Shown piece after piece: positions 47,951 to 57,789 of a stretch of DNA of 64,000 nucleotides. Each line of letters starts with the position of its first letter. The stretch's first letter is position 1. This DNA is from Citrus sinensis. Its lineage: Eukaryota; Streptophyta; Magnoliopsida; Sapindales; Rutaceae. The notes below the pieces were generated by a model that saw only the letters and a list, made by a program, of their open reading frames with translations, was not told the DNA's origin and made no database searches. Made by a program: the position numbers and the translations under genes. The stretch is taken from contig NC_068556.1 in NCBI RefSeq assembly GCF_022201045.2, forward strand, positions 21,371,501 to 21,435,500, given 5' to 3'.

Positions 47951-48328
47951 ATTTCAATTCATAGAATTAATTTTTTTGAATAATTTCTTTTATTTGTTTT
48001 CTTGTATTTTTTTTATTAAATTAAAAAAAAGAAAAAAAAAGTGAATCTACATTTAAAGGTTGGTATTTCTTTTCTTTTTCTCTTCTTTAAAATTCTGTAA
48101 TTTAATTTTCCATTTATTTTTCTTCGTAATTTTTTTTTTGTTTATCTTATTAATTTAATTTTTAGTTAATTTCTTTCACGTATTTATTTTTGTATTTTTA
48201 TAGAAAGGTTGTAATAGCGCAATAAGGTTAGTATCGTAATTTCTCCCTCTTCTTTATTTTTATTTGTTTTGTTCCCATCTTTATTTTTTGTTTTGTTTGC
48301 ATCTTTATTTTTATTTTATTTATTTTGC

Positions 48329-51300
48329 ATGCATGGTCGTAGGTCATTATTACCTAATCTTGAACCTATAGACCTTGAATTAGAAAAAACACTTCGCACA
48401 CACAAACACGTTAAAAATAAAATGGATTTACAAGCACCACAGGAGAGGCCATTTAAGGACTATTTTAGTCCCTTAGCTAATTTGAGCACGTCATGCATAA
48501 GATACCCAAATGTAGCTGCTAGGAGTTTTGAATTAAAACCTAGTGTGTTAAATTGTCTCCCTACATTTTATGGCCTAGAAAATGAGGATCCATATAATCA
48601 TTTGAATGATTTTCATGCCATTTGTCAAACATTCAAATATGAGAATTTTTCAGATGATGATGTTAAACTTAGACTATTCCCATTTTCTTTAAAAGATAGA
48701 GCTCGTTCATGGTTAAATACTTTACCTGCTAATAGCATTTCATCATGGGAACAAATGGTAACGAAATTTTTGAATAAATATTTCCCAGTGCATAAAACCA
48801 ATGCTATTCGCAGGGAAATCTCAGAGTTTACCCAGAGAGAGGACGAGCAATTTTTCGAAACATGGGAGCGATTCAATGGGCTACTCTTGAAGTGTCCACA
48901 TCATGGGTACGAGAAATGGCACCAATGTCAATACTTTTTGGAGGGATTACTACCAAATGTGCAAGAATGGCTAATGGCAACAAGTGGAGGAGAGCTAATG
49001 TCAAAAAGTGCATCAGAAATTTGGGAATTCTTCCAGCGACAAGCAGATAATTCCCAACAACGGAGTCGATCACTCAGGAATACTAGAAGAATTAAAGGAG
49101 TGAATGAGGTTCAAATTGGCGAATCAACTTCGGGAATCAAAGAAGTCAAGGAGATGGTTGAAGGTCTTGCTCGACAAATAGCATCGTTATCAACTGCGAA
49201 ATCAACAGAACCACATGACCATGACTCATACTCAGATCAAGCCAATGCCATAGGTGTAATGAGAAAGCCATCAAATTACAACCCATACTCCAACACATAT
49301 AACCCTGGATGGAGAGACCACCCCAATTTTTCATGGTCTCAAGGATTCCAACAGAATGGACCAGTAGCTCCAGCTCCACCAATGCAACAAATTTCTCAAA
49401 ATCCTCAAGCCTCTCAGCCCCCATTTAGACCATACAATCAAAACCAGAACCACTCTCAACCTAGACCATGGGAGGATGCATTCCAGAATTTCAGGAATGT
49501 TACTCACTCCACGATTGAGCAACAGAACCGCACCATTGATGGACTACGAAATGAGTTGAGAGCAGGCTTCAACTCACAAGCTCAATCGGTTTCAAGCCTC
49601 GAGAAGATGGTGGGACAACTTGCTTCTTCAGTTCAGACCTTGGCAATGACTGTTGAGAAAGGCAAGTTTCCAAGTCAACCAGTACCTAACCCTAAAGGAG
49701 TGCATGAAGCAAGTACCAGTTCACCACAGCAGCATGGAGAGGTCAAAGCAGTCATGACCTTACGAAAAGGAAAAGAAGTCGACAACAAAGTGGAAATGCC
49801 GGTGACAAAAGAAAATCAAATTGTACCTGTGAATGTTGAGGACTCACCACCGGAGGAAAAAGAAGAAACCAACCCACGGGAATATGTTCCCAAAGCTCCA
49901 TTTCCTCAGAGGTTAGCTAAAGGAAAAAAGGGAAAATCCACAGGTGAGATTCTTGAAATCTTCAAACAGGTAAGTGTTAACATCCCTTTGCTTGATGCTA
50001 TTAAACAAGTTCCATCTTATGCCAAGTTTCTTAAAGACCTTTGTACTAAAAAGAGAAATATGCATGTTCAAAAGAAGGCATTTTTAACAGAAAACGTTAG
50101 TTCTATACTCCAACATAAAATTCCTTTAAAATGCAAAGACCCAGGCTCCCCCACTATCTCATGTAGTATAGGGAACCACACAATTGAGAATGCTTTGTTG
50201 GATTTAGGAGCTAGTGTAAATCTGTTACCTTATTCAGTGTTTGTGAAACTTGGACTTGGAGAATTACACCCAACTCCAGTGGTGTTACAGCTTGCAGATC
50301 GGTCCACGAAAATACCTCGTGGTATTGTGGAGGACGTGCTTATCCAGGTAGACAAGTTTTATTTTCCTGTTGATTTCATTGTAATTGACACTCAACCAAT
50401 ACAGGATTCAAGGAAGCACATCCCCATTATTCTAGGCCGACCTTTCTTGGCAACTGCGGATGCTCACATTCAATGCAGAACTGGAAATATGCAGTTGTCC
50501 TTCGGCAACATGACTATGGAACTGAACATCTTCAACATTGCCAAACAACCTCACAGTGCAGATGATGGAATTGTTGATGTGGATTTAATAGAAACAATAG
50601 TTGATAATACTTTTCTTTCAAACCTTAGTGATGATCCTTTACAGACATGCTTAACTCACTTTGGTTTGGATTTTGATATTGACAGATCGGTTGATGAGGT
50701 CAACGCCCTGCTTGACTCAGCACCATCTATGGACACTAATAAATGGAAGTCAAGAGTTGAACAACTAGCACCATCAGAGAAGCAACTCATTCCATCATCA
50801 GAATCACCACCGAAACTCGAGCTCAAACCATTGCCCAACACTTTGGAATATGCGTTTTTGGGAGAAGAAAGCACTCTGCCGGTAATCATCTCATCATCCC
50901 TCAATGACGAACAAAAAGGTAAGTTGTTGGATGTTTTAAAAGAGCATAAAGGGGCATTAGGATGGACCATAGCAGACATCAAAGGTATAAACCCAGTAGA
51001 CTGCATGCATTACATTCACCTTGATGAAAATGCTAAATCTACTAGGGAAATGCAACGTCGGTTAAATCCTAATATGAAAGAAGTTGTTAGAACAGAAGTC
51101 CTTAAGCTATTAGACGCAGGTATCATTTACCCAATTTCTGATAGTTCATGGGTCAGTCCTGTACAAGTTGTCCCCAAAAAGTCAGGAGTCACAGTAGTTA
51201 CGAATGCAGATAATGAATTGATACCCACTAGAGTAACTACAGGATGGCGTGTATGCATTGATTATAGAAAATTGAATTCTGTCACACGTAAAGACCATTT

Positions 51301-53719
51301 TCCTTTACCATTTATTGATCAAATGCTTGATAGATTAGCAGGCCATGAATTTTATTGCTTTCTAGATGGTTACTCAGGATATAATCAGATTCCCATAGCA
51401 CCAAAAGATCAAGAGAAAACTACTTTCACTTGCCCTTTTGGCACATTTGCATATAGGAGAATGCCATTTGGATTATGTAATGCACCTGCTACATTTCAAC
51501 GATGCATGTTGAGCATTTTTTCTGATATGGTGGAACGATTCCTTGAAGTCTTTATGGATGATTTTTCTGTCTTTGGTGACTCGTTTGATCAATGTTTACA
51601 TTATCTAACACTAGTTCTGCAGAGATGTATCGAGAAGAACTTGGTCTTAAATTGGGAGAAATGTCATTTTATGGTAAAACAAGGTATTGTTCTCGGTCAC
51701 ATCATTTCGAGCAAAGGTATTGAGGTTGACAAAGCCAAGGTGGATCTCATTTCTAATCTTCCTCCACCTAAAACAGTCAGAGAAGTAAGATCTTTCCTTG
51801 GGCATGCTGGTTTCTATAGACGTTTCATTAAAGATTTTAGCAAAGTTTCTAGACCCTTATGCAATTTACTTGCTAAGGATGTACCTTTTATCTTTAATGA
51901 TTCATGTCTTATGGCTTTTGAAAAATTAAAGCAATTGTTGACATCATCACCCATCATTCAGGCCCCAAACTGGAACTTACCATTTGAGCTTATGTGTGAT
52001 GCATCTGATTATGCAGTAGGAGCAGTATTAGGACAAAGAGTTGATCGAATTCCCCATGTTATTTACTATGCTAGTATGACATTAAATGATGCACAGTTGA
52101 ACTATTCAACTACTGAAAAAGAAATGCTAGCAGTAGTGTTTGCATTAGAAAAATTTCGATCTTATCTCATTGGTTGTAAAATAATTGTGTTCACAGATCA
52201 TGCTGCTCTTAAATATCTTCTCACAAAGAAAGATGCAAAAGCTAGACTAATTCGTTGGGTGTTACTTTTGCAGGAATTTGACTTGGAATTCAAAGATAAG
52301 AAAGGGACAGAAAATGTTGTGGCGGACCACCTCTCTCGTCTCCATTTTGACACAATTACAGAATCATTACCATTGAATGAGTCATTTCCAGATGAACAAT
52401 TAATGAATGTGGAAGTATTACCTTGGTATGCTGATATAGTTAATTATCTTGTTACAGGTAAACTTCCAGAGCATTGGACCAAGCAAGACAAGGCTAAATT
52501 CTTTGCAGAGATAAAAAATTTCTTTTGGGATGACCCGTATTTGTTCAAGTATTGTGCAGACCAAATTGTTAGACGATGTGTCCCAGAAAGTGAAATTCAG
52601 AATATCCTTTCATTCTGCCATGAACAAGCTTGTGGAGGCCATTTCAGTGCTAAGAAAACAGCGACTAAAGTTTTACAATGTGGTTTCTATTGGCCATCTA
52701 TATTTCGAGACGCTTACACTTTCTGTTCTTCATGTGATAGGTGTCAACGAATGGGAAGCATTACACGAAGGAACATGATGCCACTAAATCCAATTTTAGT
52801 GGTTGAGATTTTTGATGTATGGGGTATCGACTTCATGGGACCCTTTCCCCCGTCTTTTGGCCATCAATACATATTGGTTGCTGTTGACTACGTATCAAAA
52901 TGGGTAGAAGCAATTCCATGTAGGACCAATGATCACAAGGTGGTGATAGCATTTTTGAAAAGCAACATTGTTTCACGCTTTGGATTCCCTCGAGCGATAA
53001 TCAGTGATGGTGGTGCCCACTTTTGTAACAAAGCATTCAAAGCTCTTTTGACAAAGTATTCAATCACACACAAAGTGGCGACTCCGTATCATCCGCAAAC
53101 CAGTGGCCAAGTTGAGATCTCCAATCGAGAAATAAAGCACATATTAGAAAAGACGGTGAGGCCAGACAGAAAAGATTGGTCATTAAGACTTGATGATGCC
53201 TTATGGGCATATAGAACGGCTTTCAAGACCCCGATTGGGATGTCACCCTACAGGCTAGTGTATGGAAAAGCTTGCCACCTACCTGTGGAACTTGAGCATC
53301 GTGCGTATTGGGCTATCAAGAAATTCAATTTTGACATGCAGCAAGCCAGCTCAGAAAGAAGATTACAGCTGGCAGAACTTGAAGAAATTCGCAATGATGC
53401 ATACGAAAATGCCAAGATTTACAAGCAACGAATGAAAGTCTTCCATGATAAGCAAATTATGAGAAAATCGTTCACTCCAGGTCAGAAAGTGCTTTTGTTC
53501 AATTCTCGCTTGCACCTATTCCCAGGTAAGTTACGCTCTCGTTGGTCTGGTCCCTTTATTGTTCATACTGTTTTTCCACATGGGGCAATTGAAATTAAGG
53601 ACCCAAAGAACGGTGTCACGTTTAAAGTTAATGGTCAAAGATTAAAGCCATATCTAGAATACCAACCACGTGGAGAAGACACCGAAATAAATTTGAGTGA
53701 CCCACCAGATTTGAATTGA
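48329..53719 (+). CDS. Gypsy gag-pol polyprotein, intact, 1796 aa
   Basis: I start at the first ATG of the frame (MHGRRSLLP). Order: gag (retrotransposon gag domain, about residues 45-270), then a Gln/Pro-rich linker. Protease with [12 protein letters not shown] lies near 624; it has DLG in place of D(S/T)G. Reverse transcriptase has [11 protein letters not shown] near 972, [13 protein letters not shown], and the FMDD catalytic site near 1075. RNase H has [12 protein letters not shown] near 1220 and [11 protein letters not shown]. Integrase has an HHCC finger (about 1430-1468), Asp in GIDFMG near 1499, SDGGAHF near 1558, and Glu in [11 protein letters not shown] near 1595. No stop or frameshift is present and the catalytic residues I can see are all there. 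It would make the particle proteins and replicate and integrate the element. Since the LTRs look identical, this copy may still be able to move. Confidence 0.95.
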   Translation: MHGRRSLLPNLEPIDLELEKTLRTHKHVKNKMDLQAPQERPFKDYFSPLANLSTSCIRYPNVAARSFELKPSVLNCLPTFYGLENEDPYNHLNDFHAICQTFKYENFSDDDVKLRLFPFSLKDRARSWLNTLPANSISSWEQMVTKFLNKYFPVHKTNAIRREISEFTQREDEQFFETWERFNGLLLKCPHHGYEKWHQCQYFLEGLLPNVQEWLMATSGGELMSKSASEIWEFFQRQADNSQQRSRSLRNTRRIKGVNEVQIGESTSGIKEVKEMVEGLARQIASLSTAKSTEPHDHDSYSDQANAIGVMRKPSNYNPYSNTYNPGWRDHPNFSWSQGFQQNGPVAPAPPMQQISQNPQASQPPFRPYNQNQNHSQPRPWEDAFQNFRNVTHSTIEQQNRTIDGLRNELRAGFNSQAQSVSSLEKMVGQLASSVQTLAMTVEKGKFPSQPVPNPKGVHEASTSSPQQHGEVKAVMTLRKGKEVDNKVEMPVTKENQIVPVNVEDSPPEEKEETNPREYVPKAPFPQRLAKGKKGKSTGEILEIFKQVSVNIPLLDAIKQVPSYAKFLKDLCTKKRNMHVQKKAFLTENVSSILQHKIPLKCKDPGSPTISCSIGNHTIENALLDLGASVNLLPYSVFVKLGLGELHPTPVVLQLADRSTKIPRGIVEDVLIQVDKFYFPVDFIVIDTQPIQDSRKHIPIILGRPFLATADAHIQCRTGNMQLSFGNMTMELNIFNIAKQPHSADDGIVDVDLIETIVDNTFLSNLSDDPLQTCLTHFGLDFDIDRSVDEVNALLDSAPSMDTNKWKSRVEQLAPSEKQLIPSSESPPKLELKPLPNTLEYAFLGEESTLPVIISSSLNDEQKGKLLDVLKEHKGALGWTIADIKGINPVDCMHYIHLDENAKSTREMQRRLNPNMKEVVRTEVLKLLDAGIIYPISDSSWVSPVQVVPKKSGVTVVTNADNELIPTRVTTGWRVCIDYRKLNSVTRKDHFPLPFIDQMLDRLAGHEFYCFLDGYSGYNQIPIAPKDQEKTTFTCPFGTFAYRRMPFGLCNAPATFQRCMLSIFSDMVERFLEVFMDDFSVFGDSFDQCLHYLTLVLQRCIEKNLVLNWEKCHFMVKQGIVLGHIISSKGIEVDKAKVDLISNLPPPKTVREVRSFLGHAGFYRRFIKDFSKVSRPLCNLLAKDVPFIFNDSCLMAFEKLKQLLTSSPIIQAPNWNLPFELMCDASDYAVGAVLGQRVDRIPHVIYYASMTLNDAQLNYSTTEKEMLAVVFALEKFRSYLIGCKIIVFTDHAALKYLLTKKDAKARLIRWVLLLQEFDLEFKDKKGTENVVADHLSRLHFDTITESLPLNESFPDEQLMNVEVLPWYADIVNYLVTGKLPEHWTKQDKAKFFAEIKNFFWDDPYLFKYCADQIVRRCVPESEIQNILSFCHEQACGGHFSAKKTATKVLQCGFYWPSIFRDAYTFCSSCDRCQRMGSITRRNMMPLNPILVVEIFDVWGIDFMGPFPPSFGHQYILVAVDYVSKWVEAIPCRTNDHKVVIAFLKSNIVSRFGFPRAIISDGGAHFCNKAFKALLTKYSITHKVATPYHPQTSGQVEISNREIKHILEKTVRPDRKDWSLRLDDALWAYRTAFKTPIGMSPYRLVYGKACHLPVELEHRAYWAIKKFNFDMQQASSERRLQLAELEEIRNDAYENAKIYKQRMKVFHDKQIMRKSFTPGQKVLLFNSRLHLFPGKLRSRWSGPFIVHTVFPHGAIEIKDPKNGVTFKVNGQRLKPYLEYQPRGEDTEINLSDPPDLN

Positions 53720-53848
53720 TTTTTTTTCTTTCTTTTCGTTGATTTGATTTTGTTTTCTTTTTTTTTATATTATTCTTTTGCTAATTGAAATTGTTTTTGC
53801 ATAAGTGTATTTATTTTACCATTAAGTTTTCTCTTATCATTGTTAATC

Positions 53849-54082
53849 ATGAGTCTCATACTTAGACCGTTCCTCCTGAACATTCTTAAACCACTTCAAC
53901 GTGTCAAAACTCATCTCAAAAGGCAGATTCAATTTTGTAAAACACAACGCATTTGGGCTCTACAACCACCAGAGTTAGTAGCCTATGTTGAGGGTTTAGA
54001 AAGCCAACTCAGAGACATTGAGAGAAGTGTTTACGACATCCAGTTGGAGCTTGAGGTAAATTCAATAAGAGGACGATTTTAA
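53849..54082 (+). CDS. Accessory ORF A, 77 aa, unknown
   Basis: Lies 129 bp after the pol stop, inside the gypsy element. MSLILRPFLLNILKPLQ is hydrophobic and basic. It is followed by a basic stretch (KTHLKRQIQF) and an acidic, helix-prone, possibly coiled-coil second half (ELVAYVEGLESQLRDIERSV). No transmembrane-length segment and no family recognised. It is short enough to be chance, but it is uninterrupted and its composition is protein-like. Confidence 0.45.
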   Translation: MSLILRPFLLNILKPLQRVKTHLKRQIQFCKTQRIWALQPPELVAYVEGLESQLRDIERSVYDIQLELEVNSIRGRF

Positions 54083-54120
54083 TTTTCTTTGTGTGTTTTA
54101 ATTTGTTTTTCTGTTTGTGT

Positions 54121-54127
54121 GCTTTAG
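54121..54127 (+). promoter_or_regulatory. Candidate 3' splice acceptor before the cysteine-rich ORF
   Basis: A long T-rich tract (ttttaatttgtttttctgtt) leads to GTGCTTTAG at 54119-54127, about 95 bases before the ATG of ORF B. It pairs plausibly with the leader donor at 47943/47944. Confidence 0.4.
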
Positions 54128-54223
54128 TTTGTTACCCCGGTGAAGTGGCGGATAACGGTACTCCGTGACAATCAAGTCGGTTACTTCAGTTTCCCATAAT
54201 AACTGATATTCTGAGGCGAAGGT

Positions 54224-54781
54224 ATGGACAGAAACGAGATTCTAGCGAAGCTTCACAAGCGATTCCCTTCACTTCCTCAGAATGCCCTCCTTACGATCTA
54301 TAAAGCTCGGTCCGAACGCATGCGATTACTCATGAGGAATAACATACCTGCTGACATCCGTTGGTTAATCGAGGCTAAAGTACGATCGGCAGGTGAGTTA
54401 CCTCCAAAATTTATTGCATACATGCCTGGTTGTGGTAAAGGAAATTATGCAAGAAAACGACGAGCTCGAAGAATTTCTGTTGCTTGTCATAAGTGTGCCA
54501 GAATGAGTTGCAATAAAAACCCATGTTCTTTAGGAATGGTGTCTGATAACAGGGAAGATAAGATTCAATTCATTAGGGATGGCTTGAATAAGGAGTCATT
54601 GGATGATATCCTTTTGTCTCTTGAAACGCATCCCAGTGGATATGTGCAAGGAGCGATTCTCCAGTTATGGCCATTATTCCAGAAAGAGCATGCACGATAT
54701 AGTCTTGGGAATCTGACTATAAACGACCCTGTTTGCCAGTTTATAAGAAAACTGGATAGGAAGCCTATCCTCGACCCATAG
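54224..54781 (+). CDS. Accessory ORF B: basic cysteine-rich protein, 185 aa
   Basis: An uninterrupted ORF in the post-pol region of the gypsy element. The N-terminal half is helical and charged (ILAKLHKRFPSL, then ERMRLLMRNNIP). A glycine-containing lead (GCGKGNYARKRRARR, residues 69-83) carries a strong basic patch that could be a nuclear-localisation or nucleic-acid-binding segment. Directly after it comes a potential zinc-binding set C88-x2-C91-x4-C96-x4-C101 (ACHKCARMSCNKNPC). The layout (basic arginine run, then CHxC, further cysteines, then a hydrophobic/acidic tail) resembles the small nucleic-acid-binding proteins of carlaviruses and relatives (Pfam Carla_C4 or Viral_NABP). This is pattern recall without a search. 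Those viral proteins act in RNA silencing and gene regulation. After the TAG stop the frame stays open for 22 more codons to a TAA at 54848-54850. Confidence 0.75.
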   Translation: MDRNEILAKLHKRFPSLPQNALLTIYKARSERMRLLMRNNIPADIRWLIEAKVRSAGELPPKFIAYMPGCGKGNYARKRRARRISVACHKCARMSCNKNPCSLGMVSDNREDKIQFIRDGLNKESLDDILLSLETHPSGYVQGAILQLWPLFQKEHARYSLGNLTINDPVCQFIRKLDRKPILDP

Positions 54782-55113
54782 AGGGCGTTCAAGCCGTTTC
54801 TGGACGTAAAACCAGAGGAAGATGTGAGCCACAGTCGCAACTACCTGTAAATATCCTTTTACTTTACTGTTATTTTTGTTTTATTGTGTGCATTATTGTC
54901 TTTAATAATTTTATTACTGTTTGTTTTTTTTTTCTTATTACTGTTTACTTTTTCCTTTTTACTGTTTCCTTTTTGACTCGCGAGCCACGTGCTTTACGCG
55001 TTATTTGACACTGACATATTACCTCATACACAACCATGACCCACTGTCACCAAGACTCTTAAATGTGATTTTTTTTGTCAAGCACTCACAAATTGTTTTT
55101 GAGAAATATCACA

Positions 55114-55782
55114 ATGGCAGCTACTCCCAATAGACAATTCAAGAACATTTGTGTGCTTTCCGGATTTACATATGGCAAACATAAAGAGTTCGTTGAGGCA
55201 GCCATAGATCTTGGTCGAAGCATAGCAGCGAGAAAATTACACTTGGTGTATGGCGGAGGTAACCGAGGGTTATCAAAAATGGTCTCAGAAGCAGCTTTTA
55301 TTAGAGGCAGCCAAGTGATAGGCATCATCCCAAGAGCCCTAAAACCTTTGGGCAGTTCGTCTGACTCATCAACTGGAGAAGAGTTAGTCGTCTCAGGTAT
55401 GCAAGAAAGAATAACTGAAATGCTTAATCATGCTGATGCTTTTATTTTCCTTCCAGGAGATCTTGCAACACTAGAGGCACTTATCACGCTAGCATCTTGG
55501 GCCCATCTGCACATCCACCAGAAACCCATCGGTTTGTTAAATGTCAATAACTTTTATGATGGCTTTATCGCATTTCTTAACCATGCAATAAAAAACTATT
55601 TCATTCCCTCTAATGCGAAAAAACTCTTTATTTGTGCTCACACTGCTAATGAGCTACTTGATATGTTACAAGCTTATCGACCGGAGCCAGACCCCTGGAC
55701 CTTTGTGTTGGAGCGTCCAAATAATGATGGTAACAGTAGCCGCAGTAAAAAGTACAAATTAGATTTAACTCTCCGCCTGTAA
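55114..55782 (+). CDS. Accessory ORF C: LONELY GUY-like phosphoribohydrolase, 222 aa, inside gypsy
   Basis: Resembles plant LOG enzymes, which release active cytokinin from its riboside 5'-monophosphate in the cytosol. Visible family landmarks, in order: ICVLSGFTYGKHKEF (LOG N-terminus, CVFCGS.xG), AAIDLGRSIAARKLHLVYGGGNRGLS (GGGS.GLM motif), MQERITEM (conserved Arg), then ADAFIFLPGDLATLEAL, WAHLHIHQKPIGLLNV and GFIA. The length is typical (LOGs are about 210-220 aa). The signature loop PGGxGTxxE reads PGDLATLEA: the final Glu is kept but two glycines are lost, so activity may be altered. The ATG context ACAATGGC is the plant optimum. There are no introns, whereas host LOG genes have several; together with its place between pol and LTR this implies capture from an mRNA. 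It is open throughout and so probably under selection or recently acquired. Confidence 0.85.
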   Translation: MAATPNRQFKNICVLSGFTYGKHKEFVEAAIDLGRSIAARKLHLVYGGGNRGLSKMVSEAAFIRGSQVIGIIPRALKPLGSSSDSSTGEELVVSGMQERITEMLNHADAFIFLPGDLATLEALITLASWAHLHIHQKPIGLLNVNNFYDGFIAFLNHAIKNYFIPSNAKKLFICAHTANELLDMLQAYRPEPDPWTFVLERPNNDGNSSRSKKYKLDLTLRL

Positions 55783-57106
55783 ATATTTTATTCTGTGTTG
55801 CACCACCCAGGTGATGTCTTCTAAACTCTACTTCTTTCATTTCAAACATTGAGGACAATGTTTCGTTCTGGTTGGGGGGAGGGAATAGACGACAATTGTG
55901 GAATTTTGGTTAAGTTTTTACTAATTTTTTGTTGTAGAAACTAACTGTTGCTAACTTTTTGTGTTGAAGATGGCTGAATATGGAGTGTAGTGACTCTAGA
56001 AACGCATCTTCATCGTTTAAAAAAAAAAATTAAAAAAAAAAAAAAAAAAAAACTTAAAAAAAAAAAAATTCAGACATTTTCTTTTCCTTTATTATGTGTT
56101 TATGTTTATTTTTCTTCTTTTTAATTTCTCCTCTATAAATATACATTTTCTAACTTTTGAGTCGAAGATGGCTGAATATGGAGTGTAGTTCCTCTAGAAA
56201 CGCATCTTCTTTAAAAAAAAAAAAAAAAAAATCATTTTCGTTTTCTATCATTTTACGTGTAACTTTTCTAATTAGTTTGTATGCATCATTTTCACATTTC
56301 TGCATGCATATTTTCCTTTCATGCTTAGAATAGATTGGGGGGTAGAATGTTGTTTGAAAAAAAAAAAAAAATTGTTTGATTTATTTTAACATTGGATGAC
56401 ATGATTAATTTCAAATTTTAGTATTTGTATTATCTTTGGTCTTAAGTGATGTTACATTATGTTTGCTACTCTACATGTTGATGTTGGAGACAAATATGAG
56501 TTGCTTGAAGGAATGAACATGTCATAATAAATACCAAGTGAGTTTTTGAGCCTATCATTTTTCTTGGAGAGTAACCCTTTTGCCCATTCTCTATACAGCT
56601 TAGCAGTTTATTATTTTATACACGATCTCTAGATTTCTTTTGAGTTAACCCTTAAAAAAAAAATGGTAAAATAAAAAAAAAAAAAAAGTGTGTTGCTACA
56701 TTATTGGGAGGCCCATCTAACTAGTAGATATGGATGATTATTTAGAGCCCTAAAAGACGATGGAAAGGCCATCTTTGATCCGTTTGAGCCTTTCTAGCCA
56801 TCCCTTTTGTGATATATCCATAGTTAACCCTTTTGAGCCTTTAAAAATAAAAAATAAAAAAAAATGAAAACCTTTTCTTTGTCAACTTATCATCTTGACC
56901 CACTCCGATTTGGAGTATTACCCGATGTCTTATAAGGTCCATCACCTATTTATGTTTGAGAAAAATGTAAATAATTATTTTGTTCAGTGAAGTTGTGCCA
57001 AATAAAAGCAAAAAAAAAAAAAAAAAAACAAAACAAAACAAAACAAAAGTTGTTGTTTCAAAAGAATAAAAATAACAATAATAGGTGAAATCCACCTTGC
57101 AACTTC

Positions 57107-57144
<38 letters not shown>

Positions 57145-57789
57145 CTCTGCATTTTTCTCAAACATACACTTTGTTTTCCTTATTTCCCTTCTTTGTTAAC
57201 CATGTCCCTAGCCTACGTTACATCCTAAAAAAAAAGTCCTTCTTGATTTTAGGGAACTATAGTCCGAAGTAGAAGCTAGTTATATGGGCTAAAAAGATGT
57301 AGTGATGCATAATTAAAAAAAAAAAAAAAAAAAAAGATAAATAAAGTGGGTTGACTAACATTTTATTTGACTTGAGATCGTATTATTTCTAAGCTAAGGG
57401 CATATTTATTTAATCTTGGTGAGAGCATGTGATATCACTTCTTTATTATTTTCTCTCTCAATTACCATTCTTTGGAGTGACTATTTTTATTGGGTTTAAT
57501 TTATTTGTGAGAATGTCACTACTTCCAGTGAGATTTTGGGGTTGACATGTCATTCTTGAAAGTAGCTATAACAAAGTCTACTGGGCTAATTCATGTGGAT
57601 GGTTGATGTGGGTGTGATGTTGCTTTAGACTGGAGATAATGCTTATACTTTTATTTGATTGCTATCATTAATCTGATGGAATAAATACGAGTGTTTCTAT
57701 TTAAAAAAAAAAAAAAAAATTTTATTTTGAATTTGAATTTTGTTTTCGCTTTATTTGCTAGAGACTAGCAATAAGCTGGTTGGGGGGTG
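55783..57789 (+). other. Gypsy 3' noncoding region with poly-A tracts and repeated hairpins
   Basis: 2 kb without coding potential. It has at least eight A-tracts of 13-38 bases, three GGTTGGGGGG/GATTGGGGGG polypurine-like stretches (55870-55880, 56332-56342 and 57778-57789), and two copies of a stem-loop-capable repeat (55966-56011 and 56164-56209). The last purine tract abuts the 3' LTR and is the likely true PPT. Confidence 0.8.

Noticed and set aside
53849..54781. Env-like glycoprotein after pol
   Set aside because: Neither ORF has a signal peptide, transmembrane segment or glycoprotein-like cysteine pattern.
55114..55782. LOG-like ORF as an ordinary host gene into which the retrotransposon inserted
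   Set aside because: It lies inside LTRs with a single CATTG duplication, has no introns, and keeps the element's own 3' region and PPT downstream.
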